Assembly (NCBI GenBank): GCA_029780675.1
Contig: JAKOYE010000204.1
Coordinates: 1 to 64,000, forward strand
Length of the DNA: 64,000 nucleotides
DNA from: Actinomycetes bacterium
GTDB lineage: Bacteria; Actinomycetota; Actinomycetes; Mycobacteriales; Mycobacteriaceae
Reading direction: 5' to 3'
The notes beneath the pieces were generated by a model. It ran no database searches and was not told where the DNA came from. It was given only the letters and a program-made list of their open reading frames with translations. Shown one piece after another: positions 48,482 to 61,496 of the stretch. Numbering within the stretch: the stretch's first letter is position 1; the number at the start of each line of letters is the position of its first letter. Made by a program: the position numbers and the translations under genes.

Positions 48482-49660
48482 CTAGGTGTGAGAGGGGCTC
48501 TGCGCCTTCTTGTACAGCGACTTCAGCAGCAGATCCCGGAAAGTGTGGTTCTCCAGCAACTTCAGTCCGGCTCCGGCCACCTTGGGGTAACCGGCCAGCT
48601 TGTTGAAGAAGCGGCCGCGACGGTATTCGCGACCCCACGCGGCTTCCATCCGCAGCTGGTAGTTGGTGAAGTCGTCGGGACCACCGTTCTCCAGTGCGGC
48701 CATGGCGCACTCACCGGCGGCAAGCCCGGATTCCAGCGCCTTGGAGATGCCCGCGCCCGACGCCGGCTTTCCCGCCCCCAGCGAATCACCGACGAACAGC
48801 ACCCCGGGACGCCACGGCGGCCAGGCGGTGAAGCCCATCGGCAGCCGCCAGGCCCGAACCGTCTTGTTCTTCTTCAGTTCCTCCACGGACGGCAGTTCCC
48901 ACTCCCGCGGGAGGCTGTTGAGGAACTCCCCGAAGAAGTGCGTGGCGTTGATGGCCTGCCAGTTCTTGTAACTGTTGACGTATCCCAGGCCGATGTTGAA
49001 CCGGCCGTCGCCCATCGGGAAGATCCAGCCGTAGCCGGGCAGTTGATCGCCCTGGAACAACAGCTTGAGGTAGATCTCGAAGCGGTCCGAGTCGGGTCGG
49101 TTGGCCGACATCTCCGAGCGGATCGCAATGGCCGAGTAGCCGTTGTAATCGGAGTCGATCTTGAGCGCCCGTTTGATGGGGGAGTAGGCGCCGTCGGCGG
49201 CGATCACCGCGTCACCGGAGACCTTCTCACCGCTCTTGAGCACCACACCGACCACCCGGCCGCGCTCGTCGAGGTCCGGACCGGCCACCTCGCAGCCCTG
49301 GCGCACCACCGCGCCGGCCGACTCGGCGTGCTTGAGCAGCATGGTGTCCAGTTCAGTGCGGCTGGCGGTGTGGCCGTGGTCGGGCATTCCGGGCCGCTTC
49401 GGGAACGACAGCTCCCACTCCGAAGGGCTGTACACGGTGACCCCGTTGATCCGGTGGAACTGCGACACCTCGTGGGCCAGACCCATTTTCTGTAGGTAGC
49501 TGACCGCGCGGGCGGTCAGTCCGTCACCGCAGGGCTTGTCCCGCGGGAAGACGGCTTTGTCGAGCACCACCACCTTGGCGCCGGTCTGGGCGGCCTGCCA
49601 GGCCGCCGCGGCGCCGGACGGTCCGCCGCCGGCGATCACCAGGTCGAAATGCTCCGTCAC
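48482..49660 (-). CDS. geranylgeranyl reductase family FAD-dependent oxidoreductase (MenJ-like)
   Basis: VIAGGGPSGAAAAW, PRDKPCGDGLTARAV, PGYGWIFPMGDGRFNIGLG. Confidence 0.88.
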   Translation of the reverse strand: MTEHFDLVIAGGGPSGAAAAWQAAQTGAKVVVLDKAVFPRDKPCGDGLTARAVSYLQKMGLAHEVSQFHRINGVTVYSPSEWELSFPKRPGMPDHGHTASRTELDTMLLKHAESAGAVVRQGCEVAGPDLDERGRVVGVVLKSGEKVSGDAVIAADGAYSPIKRALKIDSDYNGYSAIAIRSEMSANRPDSDRFEIYLKLLFQGDQLPGYGWIFPMGDGRFNIGLGYVNSYKNWQAINATHFFGEFLNSLPREWELPSVEELKKNKTVRAWRLPMGFTAWPPWRPGVLFVGDSLGAGKPASGAGISKALESGLAAGECAMAALENGGPDDFTNYQLRMEAAWGREYRRGRFFNKLAGYPKVAGAGLKLLENHTFRDLLLKSLYKKAQSPSHT

Positions 49661-49699
49661 AGTCCTTGGCCCGCTCTTGTTACTGGTCAGTTCGGGTCG

Positions 49700-50443
49700 A
49701 TGCTAGTCGACGGCGGTACAGTTCTGCTCGTGCGCGGACTGGGGAACAAGGTCGACGCGCGCAGTTCCCGGTGGCGCGAGCACCGCAAGAAAGTCCGGGC
49801 CGAGATCGTCGACGCCGCGTTCCGGGCTATCGACCGGTGCGGCCCGGGGGTGAGCCTGCAGGAGATCGCCGCCGAGGCCGGGACCGCCAAGCCCAAGATC
49901 TACCGGCACTTCCACGACAAGGCCGACCTGTTCGGCGCGATCGGCAAGCGACTGCGCGAGATGCTCGTGGCGGCCATTTTCCCCACCATCGACTTCGCCG
50001 CCGACCCCACCCGCGAGGTGGTGCGCCGCACCGTGGCCGAGTACGTCGCCCTGGTCGAACAGCATCCCAACGTGCTGCGTCTGATCCTGGCCGGGCGGTT
50101 CCCCGAACCCTCCGAATCCAGCACCCGGGCGCTCAACGAGGGCAGGGAGATCACCATGGCGATCGCCCAGATGATCAACAACGAACTGCGCGATATGCAG
50201 CTCCAACCGGCCGCACTGGAGTTGGCGGCGGCGGCGACGTTCGGTTCGGCCGCCTCGGCCACCGACTGGTGGCTCGGGCCCGATCCCGACTGCCCGCGGC
50301 GGATGCCGGCCGCGGAGTTCGTCACGCACCTGACCACCATCATGTTGGGCACCATCAACGGCACCGCGGACGTTCTCGGCATCGACCTGGACCCCGACCT
50401 GCCGATCGGTCGTGCCGTGCCGCGACGCGACGCGGCCGATTGA
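49700..50443 (+). CDS. TetR family transcriptional regulator (start uncertain)
   Basis: VSLQEIAAEAGTAKPKIYRHFHDKADLFGAIG. Confidence 0.88.
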   Translation: MLVDGGTVLLVRGLGNKVDARSSRWREHRKKVRAEIVDAAFRAIDRCGPGVSLQEIAAEAGTAKPKIYRHFHDKADLFGAIGKRLREMLVAAIFPTIDFAADPTREVVRRTVAEYVALVEQHPNVLRLILAGRFPEPSESSTRALNEGREITMAIAQMINNELRDMQLQPAALELAAAATFGSAASATDWWLGPDPDCPRRMPAAEFVTHLTTIMLGTINGTADVLGIDLDPDLPIGRAVPRRDAAD

Positions 50444-50479
50444 CGCGTGCCGGGTCGACGACACGCCGCGACACGCCAG

Positions 50480-51562
<1,083 letters not shown>

Positions 51563-51626
51563 CGATCTCCGATGAACGGCTGGTGAATTCGCTGCACCAT
51601 GGCCGCCGAACCGACAGACTGATGCC

Positions 51627-51971
51627 ATGACTGAGAAGTCTCTCGTCCGTTCCGTCCTCGACTGGCTCCGTGCCGGCTATCCCGGTGGGGTCCCCGGACC
51701 CGACCGGGTGCCGTTGCTGGCACTGCTGCGCGACACCCCGCTGACTGAGGAACAGATCAAAGAGGTGGTTCGCGAGATCACGGCGCACAAGGACGAGGTA
51801 TTGGCGGACGGCGTCCTCGACCGCGACGAGATCGAGAAGTTCATCGAGGGCGTGGCCCACCACGACGGCGGCCCGGAGAACGTCAAGCGGGTCGCCGACC
51901 TCCTGGCAGCCGCCGGGTGGACGCTGTCGCCCGCGCTGGAGGCCGCCGACGAGAAGATCGCCGAGGAATAG
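51627..51971 (+). CDS. DUF3349 domain protein
   Basis: SLVRSVLDWLRAGYPGGVPGPDRVPLLALLRDTPLTEEQIKEV. Confidence 0.88.
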   Translation: MTEKSLVRSVLDWLRAGYPGGVPGPDRVPLLALLRDTPLTEEQIKEVVREITAHKDEVLADGVLDRDEIEKFIEGVAHHDGGPENVKRVADLLAAAGWTLSPALEAADEKIAEE

Positions 51972-51980
51972 CGGGCCCCC

Positions 51981-52014
51981 GCGCGCCGCTTACGCGTCGC
52001 GCAGGGACTCGGTA
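51981..52014 (+). repeat. 34-bp direct repeat, copy 1
   Basis: gcgcgccgcttacgcgtcgcgcagggactcggta, identical to 52043-52076. Confidence 0.95.
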
Positions 52015-52042
52015 GCTTGTTCGGTTTCGATCCCTCGTTCCT

Positions 52043-52076
52043 GCGCGCCGCTTACGCGTCGCGCAGGGACTCGGTA
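52043..52076 (+). repeat. 34-bp direct repeat, copy 2 (overlaps adhC 3' end)
   Basis: Identical to copy 1, 62 bp apart. Confidence 0.95.
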
Positions 52077-53104
52077 TCGATCACAAACCGGTACCGGACG
52101 TCGCTGGCCACCACCCGCTCGTAGGCCTCGTTGATGTAGTCGGGCGCGATCACCTCGATCTCCGGTGTCACATCGTGCTCGGCGCAGAAGTCGAGCATCT
52201 CCTGGGTCTCCGGGATGCCGCCGATGGCCGAGCCCGTGATGCTGCGCCGCATCCCCATCAGCGCGAACGACGGCACCACCAGCGGGTTCTCCGGTAGGCC
52301 GAGCTCCACGAACACCCCGTCGAGGTCGAGCATGCCCAGGAAGCGGCCGAGGTCCAGATCCGCGGAAACGGTGTTGAGGATCAGGTCGAAGGAGTTCCGC
52401 AACTTCTTGAAGGTGTCGCGTTCACTGGTGGCGTAGTAGTGCTTGGCCCCCAACCGCAGTCCGTCTTCCATCTTCTTGAGCGACTGCGACAGGACCGTCA
52501 CCTCGGCGCCCATCGCCGCGCCCAGCTTGACCGCCATGTGGCCCAACCCACCCAGGCCGATCACCGCGACCCGGGTGCCGGGCCCGGCCTTCCAGTGCCG
52601 AAGTGGGGAGTAGGTGGTGATCCCGGCGCACAGCAGTGGGGCGGCGGCATCCAGTCCCAGGCTGTCGGGAACCCGCAGCACATAGTTCTCGTCCACCACG
52701 ATGCTGCCGCTGTAGCCGCCGTAGGTCGGCATCCCATCGCGGCCGACGGCGTTGTAGGTGCCGGTCATCCCGCCGCCGGTGCAGTACTGCTGCAGGCCCG
52801 CGCCGCAGTTGGCGCAGTTCCGGCAGGAGTCGACGAAGCAACCCACCCCCACCCGGTCGCCCACCGCGAATCGGGTCACATCGGAACCGACCTCGGTCAC
52901 CACGCCGGCGATCTCGTGCCCGGGCACCACCGGGTAGCGCGGCTGGCCCCATTCCGCGCGGACGGTGTGGATGTCGGAATGGCAGATCCCGGCGAAGTGA
53001 ATGTCGAAACGGACATCATGCGAACCGACCTCGCGACGGGTGATCGTGGTCGGGGTCAGCGGGGCGGTGGCCGAGGTGGCGGCATAGGCGGCGACGGTTG
53101 TCAT
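52052..53104 (-). CDS. adhC: NAD(P)-dependent zinc alcohol dehydrogenase
   Basis: [28 protein letters not shown], four-Cys structural zinc loop, [13 protein letters not shown]. Confidence 0.93.
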   Translation of the reverse strand: MTTVAAYAATSATAPLTPTTITRREVGSHDVRFDIHFAGICHSDIHTVRAEWGQPRYPVVPGHEIAGVVTEVGSDVTRFAVGDRVGVGCFVDSCRNCANCGAGLQQYCTGGGMTGTYNAVGRDGMPTYGGYSGSIVVDENYVLRVPDSLGLDAAAPLLCAGITTYSPLRHWKAGPGTRVAVIGLGGLGHMAVKLGAAMGAEVTVLSQSLKKMEDGLRLGAKHYYATSERDTFKKLRNSFDLILNTVSADLDLGRFLGMLDLDGVFVELGLPENPLVVPSFALMGMRRSITGSAIGGIPETQEMLDFCAEHDVTPEIEVIAPDYINEAYERVVASDVRYRFVIDTESLRDA

Positions 53105-53171
53105 ACCTCCGACAGTAGGCGGTTGCCGATGACGGGCCTGCGGGGATCACCGGAGCACTACCATTCCGCCC

Positions 53172-54479
53172 ATGACGTTCTGGCTGCCTTCGGTTCCACG
53201 GCCGCCGTTGGGCCTGCCCGACCCGCTGCGACGAGTCCGCATTCCGAAGGACCTCGACGAGGTGATCGACGTCGGCGACGAGGACACCCCCGGCGACGGG
53301 GGAGTGGAACCTTCGGCCGTGCAGTCGATCTGGAAGTCCGTCCTCGACTGGTACCGCAGTGGGGTGCACCCGGCACTGCAGATCTGCGTGCGACGGCACG
53401 GGGCGGTGATCCTCAACCGCTCGATCGGTCACGCCCGCGGTAACGGGCCCCACGACGGACCCGACGTACCCCGGGTGCCCGCGACGGTCGACACCCCCTT
53501 CTGCGTGTACTCGACTTCGAAGGCCATTACCGCCTTCGTCGTCCACAAACTTGCCGAACGTGGCCTCATCGACCTGCATGCCCCCGTGGCCGAGTACATC
53601 CCCGGCTACGAGAAGAACCGCAAGCACCGGATCACCGTGGGCCATGTGCTCGCCCACCGGGCCGCCGTGCCCAACCTCCCGCGCCACGCGCTGGATCTCG
53701 ACAATCTCGGCGACCGTGGCTACATGACCGAGATCCTCAGCAGCGCAGCGCCCTTCGCGAAGCCCGGGCGCTACCTCGCCTACCACGCCGTTTCCGGCGG
53801 GTTCATCCTCGGTGAGGTCGTCCATGCCGCCACCGGCAAGGACATCCGAGCGGTCCTCGCCGAGGAGTTCCTCGACCCGCTGGGCTTCCGCTGGACCAAC
53901 TACGGTGTCGATCCCGCCGACACCGGCCGGGTCGCCGTCAACTACGTCACCGGGCCACCCACGGCCCCGCCGCTGTCGAACCTGCTCAGCCGGGCGCTCG
54001 GAGTCGGCCTGGACAGCTTGGTGAAACTCACCAACGATCCACGTTTCCTGACCGGGATCGTGCCGGCCGCCAACACCATCACCACCGCGTGGGAACTGAG
54101 CAGATTCTTCGAGGTGATGCGCCGCGGCGGGGAACTCGACGGGGTGCGGGTCATCGAGACCGAGACCATCCGCCAGGCCCTCGAGGAGCGCTCCCACCTC
54201 GAGGTCGACCTGTCACTGGGATACCCGACCCGGTTCTCCTACGGGCTGATGCTCGGCGCCCGCGTCGTCAGCCTCTACGGACTGGACACCCAGCACGCCT
54301 TCGGGCACCTCGGCTTCACCAACATGCTGGCCTGGGCCGATCCGGAACGGGCCATCTCGGTGGCGGTGCTCAACAGCGGTAAGCCGATCGTCTATCCCGA
54401 GATCTACCGATTCCTGGGCACGATGCAGAACATCACCTCGGCGATGCCGAAGGTGCCGGAGTCCGATCGGATCCTCTGA
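53172..54479 (+). CDS. beta-lactamase-family serine hydrolase (esterase-like)
   Basis: CVYSTSKAITAFVVHKL SxxK motif; FGHLGFTNMLAWADP. Confidence 0.88.
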   Translation: MTFWLPSVPRPPLGLPDPLRRVRIPKDLDEVIDVGDEDTPGDGGVEPSAVQSIWKSVLDWYRSGVHPALQICVRRHGAVILNRSIGHARGNGPHDGPDVPRVPATVDTPFCVYSTSKAITAFVVHKLAERGLIDLHAPVAEYIPGYEKNRKHRITVGHVLAHRAAVPNLPRHALDLDNLGDRGYMTEILSSAAPFAKPGRYLAYHAVSGGFILGEVVHAATGKDIRAVLAEEFLDPLGFRWTNYGVDPADTGRVAVNYVTGPPTAPPLSNLLSRALGVGLDSLVKLTNDPRFLTGIVPAANTITTAWELSRFFEVMRRGGELDGVRVIETETIRQALEERSHLEVDLSLGYPTRFSYGLMLGARVVSLYGLDTQHAFGHLGFTNMLAWADPERAISVAVLNSGKPIVYPEIYRFLGTMQNITSAMPKVPESDRIL

Positions 54480-54534
54480 CCCTGGTCGCGGCGCAATTCA
54501 GGGCGCAGCTCGGGGCGCAATGCGGAAGGAAAAC

Positions 54535-55368
54535 ATGTCGCGACACCTGAACGGCAAGGTCACCTTGGTCACGGGCGCGGGCAGCGGATTCGGTGCCCTC
54601 ATCGCGCAGAAGTGCGCCGCGGGCGGGGCCAGGGTGGTGGCGGTGGACATCGCCGACGCGGTCGACGACGTGGTCGAGGGCATCCGGGCCGCGGGCGGGC
54701 AGGCCAGCGGCCGGCGGGCCGATGTCACCGATATCGAGCAGATGCGCGCCGCCGCGGGTCATGCGGTCGCCGAGTTCGGCGCCCTCGACGTCCTGGTCAA
54801 CAACGCCGGCACGATGCCGCTGTCCTACTTCGCGGACCACGAGAAGGCCTGGCACCGTTGGCATCAGGCCATTGACGTCAACATCAAGGGTGTGGTCAAC
54901 GGGATCGCCGCCGTCTACGACCAGATGCTCGCCCAGGGCCGCGGACAGGTGGTCAACATCTCCTCGATCTACGGCAACGGCGGCGTCGCCGGCGCCGGCG
55001 TGTACAGCGCGACCAAGGCGGCCGTCGCCGTCATCTCCGACGCGCTACGGGTCGAGGCCCAGGGCCTGATCAAGGTGACCACCGTCAAACCCACCGGGGT
55101 ACTGGGCACCAACCTGGCCTCCGGCGTGGTCAACCCGGCGGCGATCACCGAACTTGCCGGTCAGCACGGGGCCCGCTTCACCGAGAACCTCGGCAACTAT
55201 TTCACCGGCGCGCTGCGGCCCGAGCAGACCGACGTCGACTCACCCGCCTACTGGGTGATCACCCCCGACGAACTGGCCGACGCCGTCGTGCATGTCATCG
55301 ACCAGCCGTGGGGGATCAGCATCAGCGACATCACCGTGCGTGCCAGCGGCGAGGATTACACCCGCTAG
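54535..55368 (+). CDS. short-chain dehydrogenase/reductase
   Basis: VTLVTGAGSGFGALIAQ; YSATKAAVAVISDALR. Confidence 0.92.
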   Translation: MSRHLNGKVTLVTGAGSGFGALIAQKCAAGGARVVAVDIADAVDDVVEGIRAAGGQASGRRADVTDIEQMRAAAGHAVAEFGALDVLVNNAGTMPLSYFADHEKAWHRWHQAIDVNIKGVVNGIAAVYDQMLAQGRGQVVNISSIYGNGGVAGAGVYSATKAAVAVISDALRVEAQGLIKVTTVKPTGVLGTNLASGVVNPAAITELAGQHGARFTENLGNYFTGALRPEQTDVDSPAYWVITPDELADAVVHVIDQPWGISISDITVRASGEDYTR

Positions 55369-55376
55369 CGGACGGG

Positions 55377-56531
55377 TCAGTTGATCGGCGCGTTGAGCCA
55401 GCGCAGGTCGTCGATGATCCCGCGAGCGGCGACGATGCCCTGCCCGCTCTGCCACACCTCGTTGTTGACCACGAACACCCGGTTGTCCCGGTTGGCGGAG
55501 AGGCGCCGCCAGGCGTCGCTGTTCAGCAGCGCCGGAGCCCGGTCCCGGGCAGCTGCCGAGTCAAAGGACATGTAGACGATGTCGCCCTCGGCGGCGCCGA
55601 AGTCCGCCGATCCCTCAAGGTCGGAGTCGCTGATCCCGATCTCCATGTAGGGCCTGTCGGTGAAGCGTTGGGCCGGGGGGCGATCCACGCCCACCGCGGC
55701 GAGCACGCTGGCCGGGAAGTTATCGGCACCCCACACCCGAAGGGTCGACGCGGTGAGTTGGACCACCGAGGCCTGGAAATGGGCGGCGTCATTGGCGACG
55801 CCGGCGGCACGGGCCTGCTCGTCGAAACCGGCGACCAACCTGCGGGCGGCCTCGGCGCGGCCGGTGGCCGCCCCCACCAGGAGCAGGTTCTCCCGCCAGT
55901 CGGCTCCCGGGGGGCCGGTGAACACGGTCGGGGCGATCCTGGCCAGTTCGGGATATGCCGTCGAGGTCAACGACTGTGACCCGAGGATGAGATCCGGTTT
56001 CGAGCCCGCGACGGCGGCCAGGTCGGGGGTGCTTCGCGTGCCCGCCGGTGGCACGTTGTGAATCACGGTGCCCAGGTAGGACGGCTGAGTCTCGGAACCG
56101 TCCGGCAGAGCCGCCGCCACGATCCTCGACTGCAGACCCAGGGCGCAGAGGGCGTCGAGTTCGTCGCCGGCGAGTACCACGATGCGTTGTGGATCCGGAA
56201 CCGTCGCGGTCTCACCGGCGGCGTGACGCAGGGGCCTAGGCAGGGGAGCGTCCAGGGCGGCCGGTTCGGGAGCGCACGACTCGTCCGGCCGGCGCTGATT
56301 ACCCAGAACTCCCGCGGAGGCGATCTTGGTGACGGAGGTCACCGGGGTTGATGGGGTGACGGAGGTCACCGGGGTTGATGGGGTGACGGCCGACCCGCCC
56401 GACCCGGTCCCGGTGTCGTCGGGGGCGGCGCAGCCGGCCAGTAGCACCGCGACAGCGACGAGGGCGACCCCCTGTCGGCGGAAGCGCCGAGCGGCGGTTC
56501 GGCGCGGTTCGCAGGACACTCCGATCAGCAC
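55377..56531 (-). CDS. fecB: Fe(III)-siderophore/dicitrate-binding lipoprotein FecB
   Basis: Lipobox LLAGC; RIVVLAGDELDALCALGLQSRIVAA periplasmic-binding fold; synteny with ctaD and adhC. Confidence 0.88.
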   Translation of the reverse strand: MLIGVSCEPRRTAARRFRRQGVALVAVAVLLAGCAAPDDTGTGSGGSAVTPSTPVTSVTPSTPVTSVTKIASAGVLGNQRRPDESCAPEPAALDAPLPRPLRHAAGETATVPDPQRIVVLAGDELDALCALGLQSRIVAAALPDGSETQPSYLGTVIHNVPPAGTRSTPDLAAVAGSKPDLILGSQSLTSTAYPELARIAPTVFTGPPGADWRENLLLVGAATGRAEAARRLVAGFDEQARAAGVANDAAHFQASVVQLTASTLRVWGADNFPASVLAAVGVDRPPAQRFTDRPYMEIGISDSDLEGSADFGAAEGDIVYMSFDSAAARDRAPALLNSDAWRRLSANRDNRVFVVNNEVWQSGQGIVAARGIIDDLRWLNAPIN

Positions 56532-56747
56532 CTCGCGACCGTAGCACCGGCGGCCCCGCAGGCCGCTGACCTGCGCACCGGGCGGACCGGGGGAGATCAG
56601 CGGCGGGTCCGGGAAATTCATTACGACAGAATGTAGGACCCATGGCGCACGGCGGTGCGTTTGGGGATAGGATGCGCCTTGGAGGGCAGCGCTCTCCGGG
56701 TGCGTCGTTACGAAACGGTGCTCTCGTACTGATGGTGGGAGGAACTC

Positions 56748-58454
56748 GTGACAGCCGTTGTGCCCTCGCGTGGAGAAGTCGAAGCCGGTCGCCCGGTCTC
56801 GGCGGGGATCGGCCCTAAGGGCAACCTGATCTACAAGCTGATCACGACGACCGATCACAAGATGATCGGCATCATGTACGTGGTCACCTGCTTCATCTTC
56901 TTCGCCCTGGCCGGCCTCATGGCGCTGTTCATCCGCGCCGAGCTCACCGTGCCCGGGCTGCAGTTCCTCTCCAATGAGCAGTACAACCAGCTGTTCACCA
57001 TGCATGGCACGGCGATGCTGCTGTTCTACGCGACCCCGGTCGTGTTCGGCTTCGCCAACCTGGTGCTGCCGCTGCAGATCGGCGCCCCCGACGTCGCCTT
57101 CCCGCGCCTGAACGCCCTGTCCTACTGGCTGTTCACCTTCGGCGCACTGATCGCTCTCGGCGGGTTCATCACCCCCGGTGGTGCCGCGGACTTCGGTTGG
57201 ACGGTGTACGTGCCGCTCTCCGACGCCGCCCACTCCCCGGGTGCCGGTGCCGACCTGTGGATCCTCGGCGTCGCCGTCGGTGGCCTGGGCACCATCCTGG
57301 GTGCGGTCAACATGATCACCACGGTGGTCTGCATGCGCTGCCCGGGGATGACCATGTTCCGGATGCCGATCTTCACCTGGAACATCTTCGTCACGTCGAT
57401 CCTCGTCATCCTGATCTTCCCGCTGCTCACCGCGGCTGCCTTCGGCCTGGCCGCCGACCGCCGCCTGGGCGCGCACATCTACGACCCGGCCAACGGCGGC
57501 ATCACCCTGTTCCAGCACCTGTTCTGGTACTTCGGGCATCCCGAGGTGTACGTGCTCGCGCTGCCGTTCTTCGGCATCGTCTCGGAGATCTTCCCGGTGT
57601 TCGCCCGCAAGCCGATCTTCGGCTACTCGACCCTGGTCTACGCGACCATCGCGATCGCCGCGCTGTCGATGGCGGTGTGGGCCCACCACATGTACGTCAC
57701 CGGAGCGGTGCTGCTGCCCTTCTTCTCCTTCATGACGTTCCTCATCGCGGTGCCGACCGGTATCAAGTTCTTCAACTGGATCGGCACGATGTGGAAGGGG
57801 CAGTTGACGTTCGAAACGCCGATGCTGTTCAGCTTCGGCTTCCTGGTCACCTTCCTCTGTGGCGGTCTGTCCGGCGTCCTGTTGGCCAGCCCTCCGCTGG
57901 ACTTCCACGTCAGCGACACCTACTTCGTCATCGCGCACTTCCACTACGTGCTCTTCGGCGTGATCGTGTTCGCGACCTACGCCGGAACATACTTCTGGTT
58001 CCCGAAGATGACCGGTCGCCTGCTCGACGAGCGCTTGGGCAAGGTCCACTTCTGGCTGACGTTCATCGGCTTCAACCTCACCTTCCTGGTGCAGCACTGG
58101 CTGGGTAACGAGGGCATGCCGCGTCGCTACGCCGACTACCTGCCCGGTGACGGTTTCACCACGCTGAACATCATCTCCACGGTGGGCTCGTTCATCGTGG
58201 GCGCCTCGATCCTCCCGTTCTTCTGGAACGTGTTCAAGAGCTGGCGCTACGGCGAGGTTGTCACCGTGGACGATCCGTGGGGCCACGGCAACTCCCTGGA
58301 GTGGGCCACCAGCTGCCCGCCGCCGCGGCACAACTTCACCGAGCTGCCCAACATCCGTTCGGAGCGTCCGGCGTTCGAGTTGCACTACCCGCACATGGTC
58401 GAGCGGATGCGCAGCGAAGCGCACGTGGGCCGGTCCCACGGTTCGGAGAAGTAG
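56748..58454 (+). CDS. ctaD: cytochrome c oxidase subunit I
   Basis: [51 protein letters not shown]. Confidence 0.98.
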   Translation: MTAVVPSRGEVEAGRPVSAGIGPKGNLIYKLITTTDHKMIGIMYVVTCFIFFALAGLMALFIRAELTVPGLQFLSNEQYNQLFTMHGTAMLLFYATPVVFGFANLVLPLQIGAPDVAFPRLNALSYWLFTFGALIALGGFITPGGAADFGWTVYVPLSDAAHSPGAGADLWILGVAVGGLGTILGAVNMITTVVCMRCPGMTMFRMPIFTWNIFVTSILVILIFPLLTAAAFGLAADRRLGAHIYDPANGGITLFQHLFWYFGHPEVYVLALPFFGIVSEIFPVFARKPIFGYSTLVYATIAIAALSMAVWAHHMYVTGAVLLPFFSFMTFLIAVPTGIKFFNWIGTMWKGQLTFETPMLFSFGFLVTFLCGGLSGVLLASPPLDFHVSDTYFVIAHFHYVLFGVIVFATYAGTYFWFPKMTGRLLDERLGKVHFWLTFIGFNLTFLVQHWLGNEGMPRRYADYLPGDGFTTLNIISTVGSFIVGASILPFFWNVFKSWRYGEVVTVDDPWGHGNSLEWATSCPPPRHNFTELPNIRSERPAFELHYPHMVERMRSEAHVGRSHGSEK

Positions 58455-58457
58455 TAG

Positions 58458-59729
<1,272 letters not shown>

Positions 59730-59802
59730 CTCGACTCGAGTCGACGATGCCGCCGAGGGACGAGGTGGAGGAGGAGCGAGACGGTCTGACTCGAGTCCAG
59801 GC

Positions 59803-61248
59803 TCAGATCACCACGGCCGTGCTGGGCGGGGTAGTCGCCCCGGTGACGCTTTGCCAGGCCAGCGCGAGCAGTGGGATGGCCTCGCTCAGCTGATCTGGGG
59901 GCAGAACGTAGGGAATCCGAACGAACCTCTCCAAGGTGCCGTCCACACCGAAGCGGGGGCCCGGTGGCAGTTCCACACCCAACCGCGATGCCGCGGCGCA
60001 CAGCGCCGTACTGATGGGCGCCGGCAGTTGGACCCACAGCGACATCCCGCCGCGCCCGGGCAGGGGCCGCCAGTCCGGCAGGTGCGCCGCCAGCAGATCC
60101 AGCAGCAGCGCCCGGCGTTCCCGCAGCATCTCCCGGCGTTCGGGCAGAACGTCGGCGGCACGTTCGGTGAGCAGCCAGGCGGCGGCCAGTTGGTCGACCA
60201 CCGACGTGCCCAGGTCGATGGAGGGGCGCAGTGCCCGGACGGTCGCCAGCACGCCCGGTTCGGCCCGGATCCAGCCGATGCGCATCCCGCCCCAGAAGGA
60301 CTTCGACATCGAACCCACCGTCAACAGCAGGTCGGCGCGCGCACCCAGTGACGCTGCGACCGGGGCCGGAACGGGCTCGTCGAGCCATACGTCGGTCAGG
60401 GTTTCGTCGATGATGGTCCGGGTCCGAGTCTCACCAACGATGTCGCACAACCGTTTACGGTCGTCCACCGACATCGACATGCCGGTGGGATTCTGGTTGT
60501 CGGGAACCAGATAGGCCAAGGCGGGCGCCAACTGGCGCGCCGTCGTCTGGACGGCGTCGAGATCCCAACCCTCGCTGGTCATCGGGACCGGAATCGGGCG
60601 GGCGCCTGCGAGGTCGATCGCCGTCAGTACCCCGTGATAGGTGGGCTGCTCCACCAGCACCCGGTCGCCCGGTTGGGTGTAGGCAGCCACGATCAGGGCG
60701 ATCGCGTGCTGCGCCCCGCTGGTGACCATGATCTGGTCGGCGGTGGTGGGAAGACCTCTGGCGGTGTACCTTTCGGCGATCGCGGTACGCAGTACCGGTA
60801 GCCCCGTCATATCGTGCGCGGTGCGCTGCAGGTAGGCGGCCGATTGCCGGGCCGCCTCGGTGAAGGCGTCCTGCATCGCTGCGGCGGGCGCGGCGGATGC
60901 CGCGACGGCGAGATTGATGGTGCCGACCGGCTGTTCGGGCATCGGGGTCGGGGTGTGGGGCAGAGCGACCGTGCTGCGGGCACCCCGGCGCGCATGCAGG
61001 TAGCCGTCCTCTCGCAGATCGGCGTAGGCCGCGGTGACGGTGGTGCGCGAGACCCGCAGCACGTCGGCGAGTGCCCGCTCACTGGGCAGGCGGGAGCCGA
61101 CCGGCAGGCGGCCGTCCACGATGAGCATGCGCAGGCAGTCGGCCAGCGCCTGATACGTCGGCCCGCTCCGGCTGGATGTCCGCCAGTTCCCCAGTTCCCG
61201 GGCCAGAATGCTCGGATCCAGGGTGCGCTGCGGTAATGATGTCGTCAT
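59803..61248 (-). CDS. MocR/PdxR-type GntR regulator with aminotransferase domain (start could be 61287)
   Basis: N-terminal wHTH LPSERALADVLRVSRTTVTAAYADLREDGYL; aminotransferase VPDNQNPTG and TVGSMSKSFWGGMRIGW. Confidence 0.9.
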   Translation of the reverse strand: MTTSLPQRTLDPSILARELGNWRTSSRSGPTYQALADCLRMLIVDGRLPVGSRLPSERALADVLRVSRTTVTAAYADLREDGYLHARRGARSTVALPHTPTPMPEQPVGTINLAVAASAAPAAAMQDAFTEAARQSAAYLQRTAHDMTGLPVLRTAIAERYTARGLPTTADQIMVTSGAQHAIALIVAAYTQPGDRVLVEQPTYHGVLTAIDLAGARPIPVPMTSEGWDLDAVQTTARQLAPALAYLVPDNQNPTGMSMSVDDRKRLCDIVGETRTRTIIDETLTDVWLDEPVPAPVAASLGARADLLLTVGSMSKSFWGGMRIGWIRAEPGVLATVRALRPSIDLGTSVVDQLAAAWLLTERAADVLPERREMLRERRALLLDLLAAHLPDWRPLPGRGGMSLWVQLPAPISTALCAAASRLGVELPPGPRFGVDGTLERFVRIPYVLPPDQLSEAIPLLALAWQSVTGATTPPSTAVVI

Positions 61249-61253
61249 TTCAA

Positions 61254-61296
61254 GGCCAGTATTGCTCAACTGGCTATTGATGGACAAGCCAGTTGA
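61254..61296. promoter_or_regulatory. putative MocR operator array
   Basis: TCAACTGGCT (61266-61275) / AGCCAGTTGA (61287-61296) perfect inverted repeat plus third half-site GGCCAGT (61254-61260). Confidence 0.55.
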
Positions 61297-61313
61297 TCGG
61301 AACCATGATCGCT

Positions 61314-61496
61314 ATGAGTACCTGGTTATCCCGACTGGCCGGCAGGCTGGCTGTGTTGTGGGATCCCGACAACGGACCGTGGAAACCGTGCCCGCCGGGG
61401 TGGTTCGATCCGGAATGGGGGGACGCCGACGCCGACCTCCGCCGGATGCACCGGGACCTGGATGCCATCCGGGTCCGGTACGCGGAGCCCCGGTGA
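61314..61496 (+). CDS. small hypothetical protein
   Basis: MSTWLSRLAGRLAVLWDPDNGPWKPCPPGWFDPEWGDADADLRRMHRDLDAIRVRYAEPR; stop overlaps next start. Confidence 0.55.
   Translation: MSTWLSRLAGRLAVLWDPDNGPWKPCPPGWFDPEWGDADADLRRMHRDLDAIRVRYAEPR

Noticed and set aside
56532-56747. Search for an iron box between fecB and ctaD
   Set aside because: No convincing DtxR/IdeR palindrome seen in this intergenic region.
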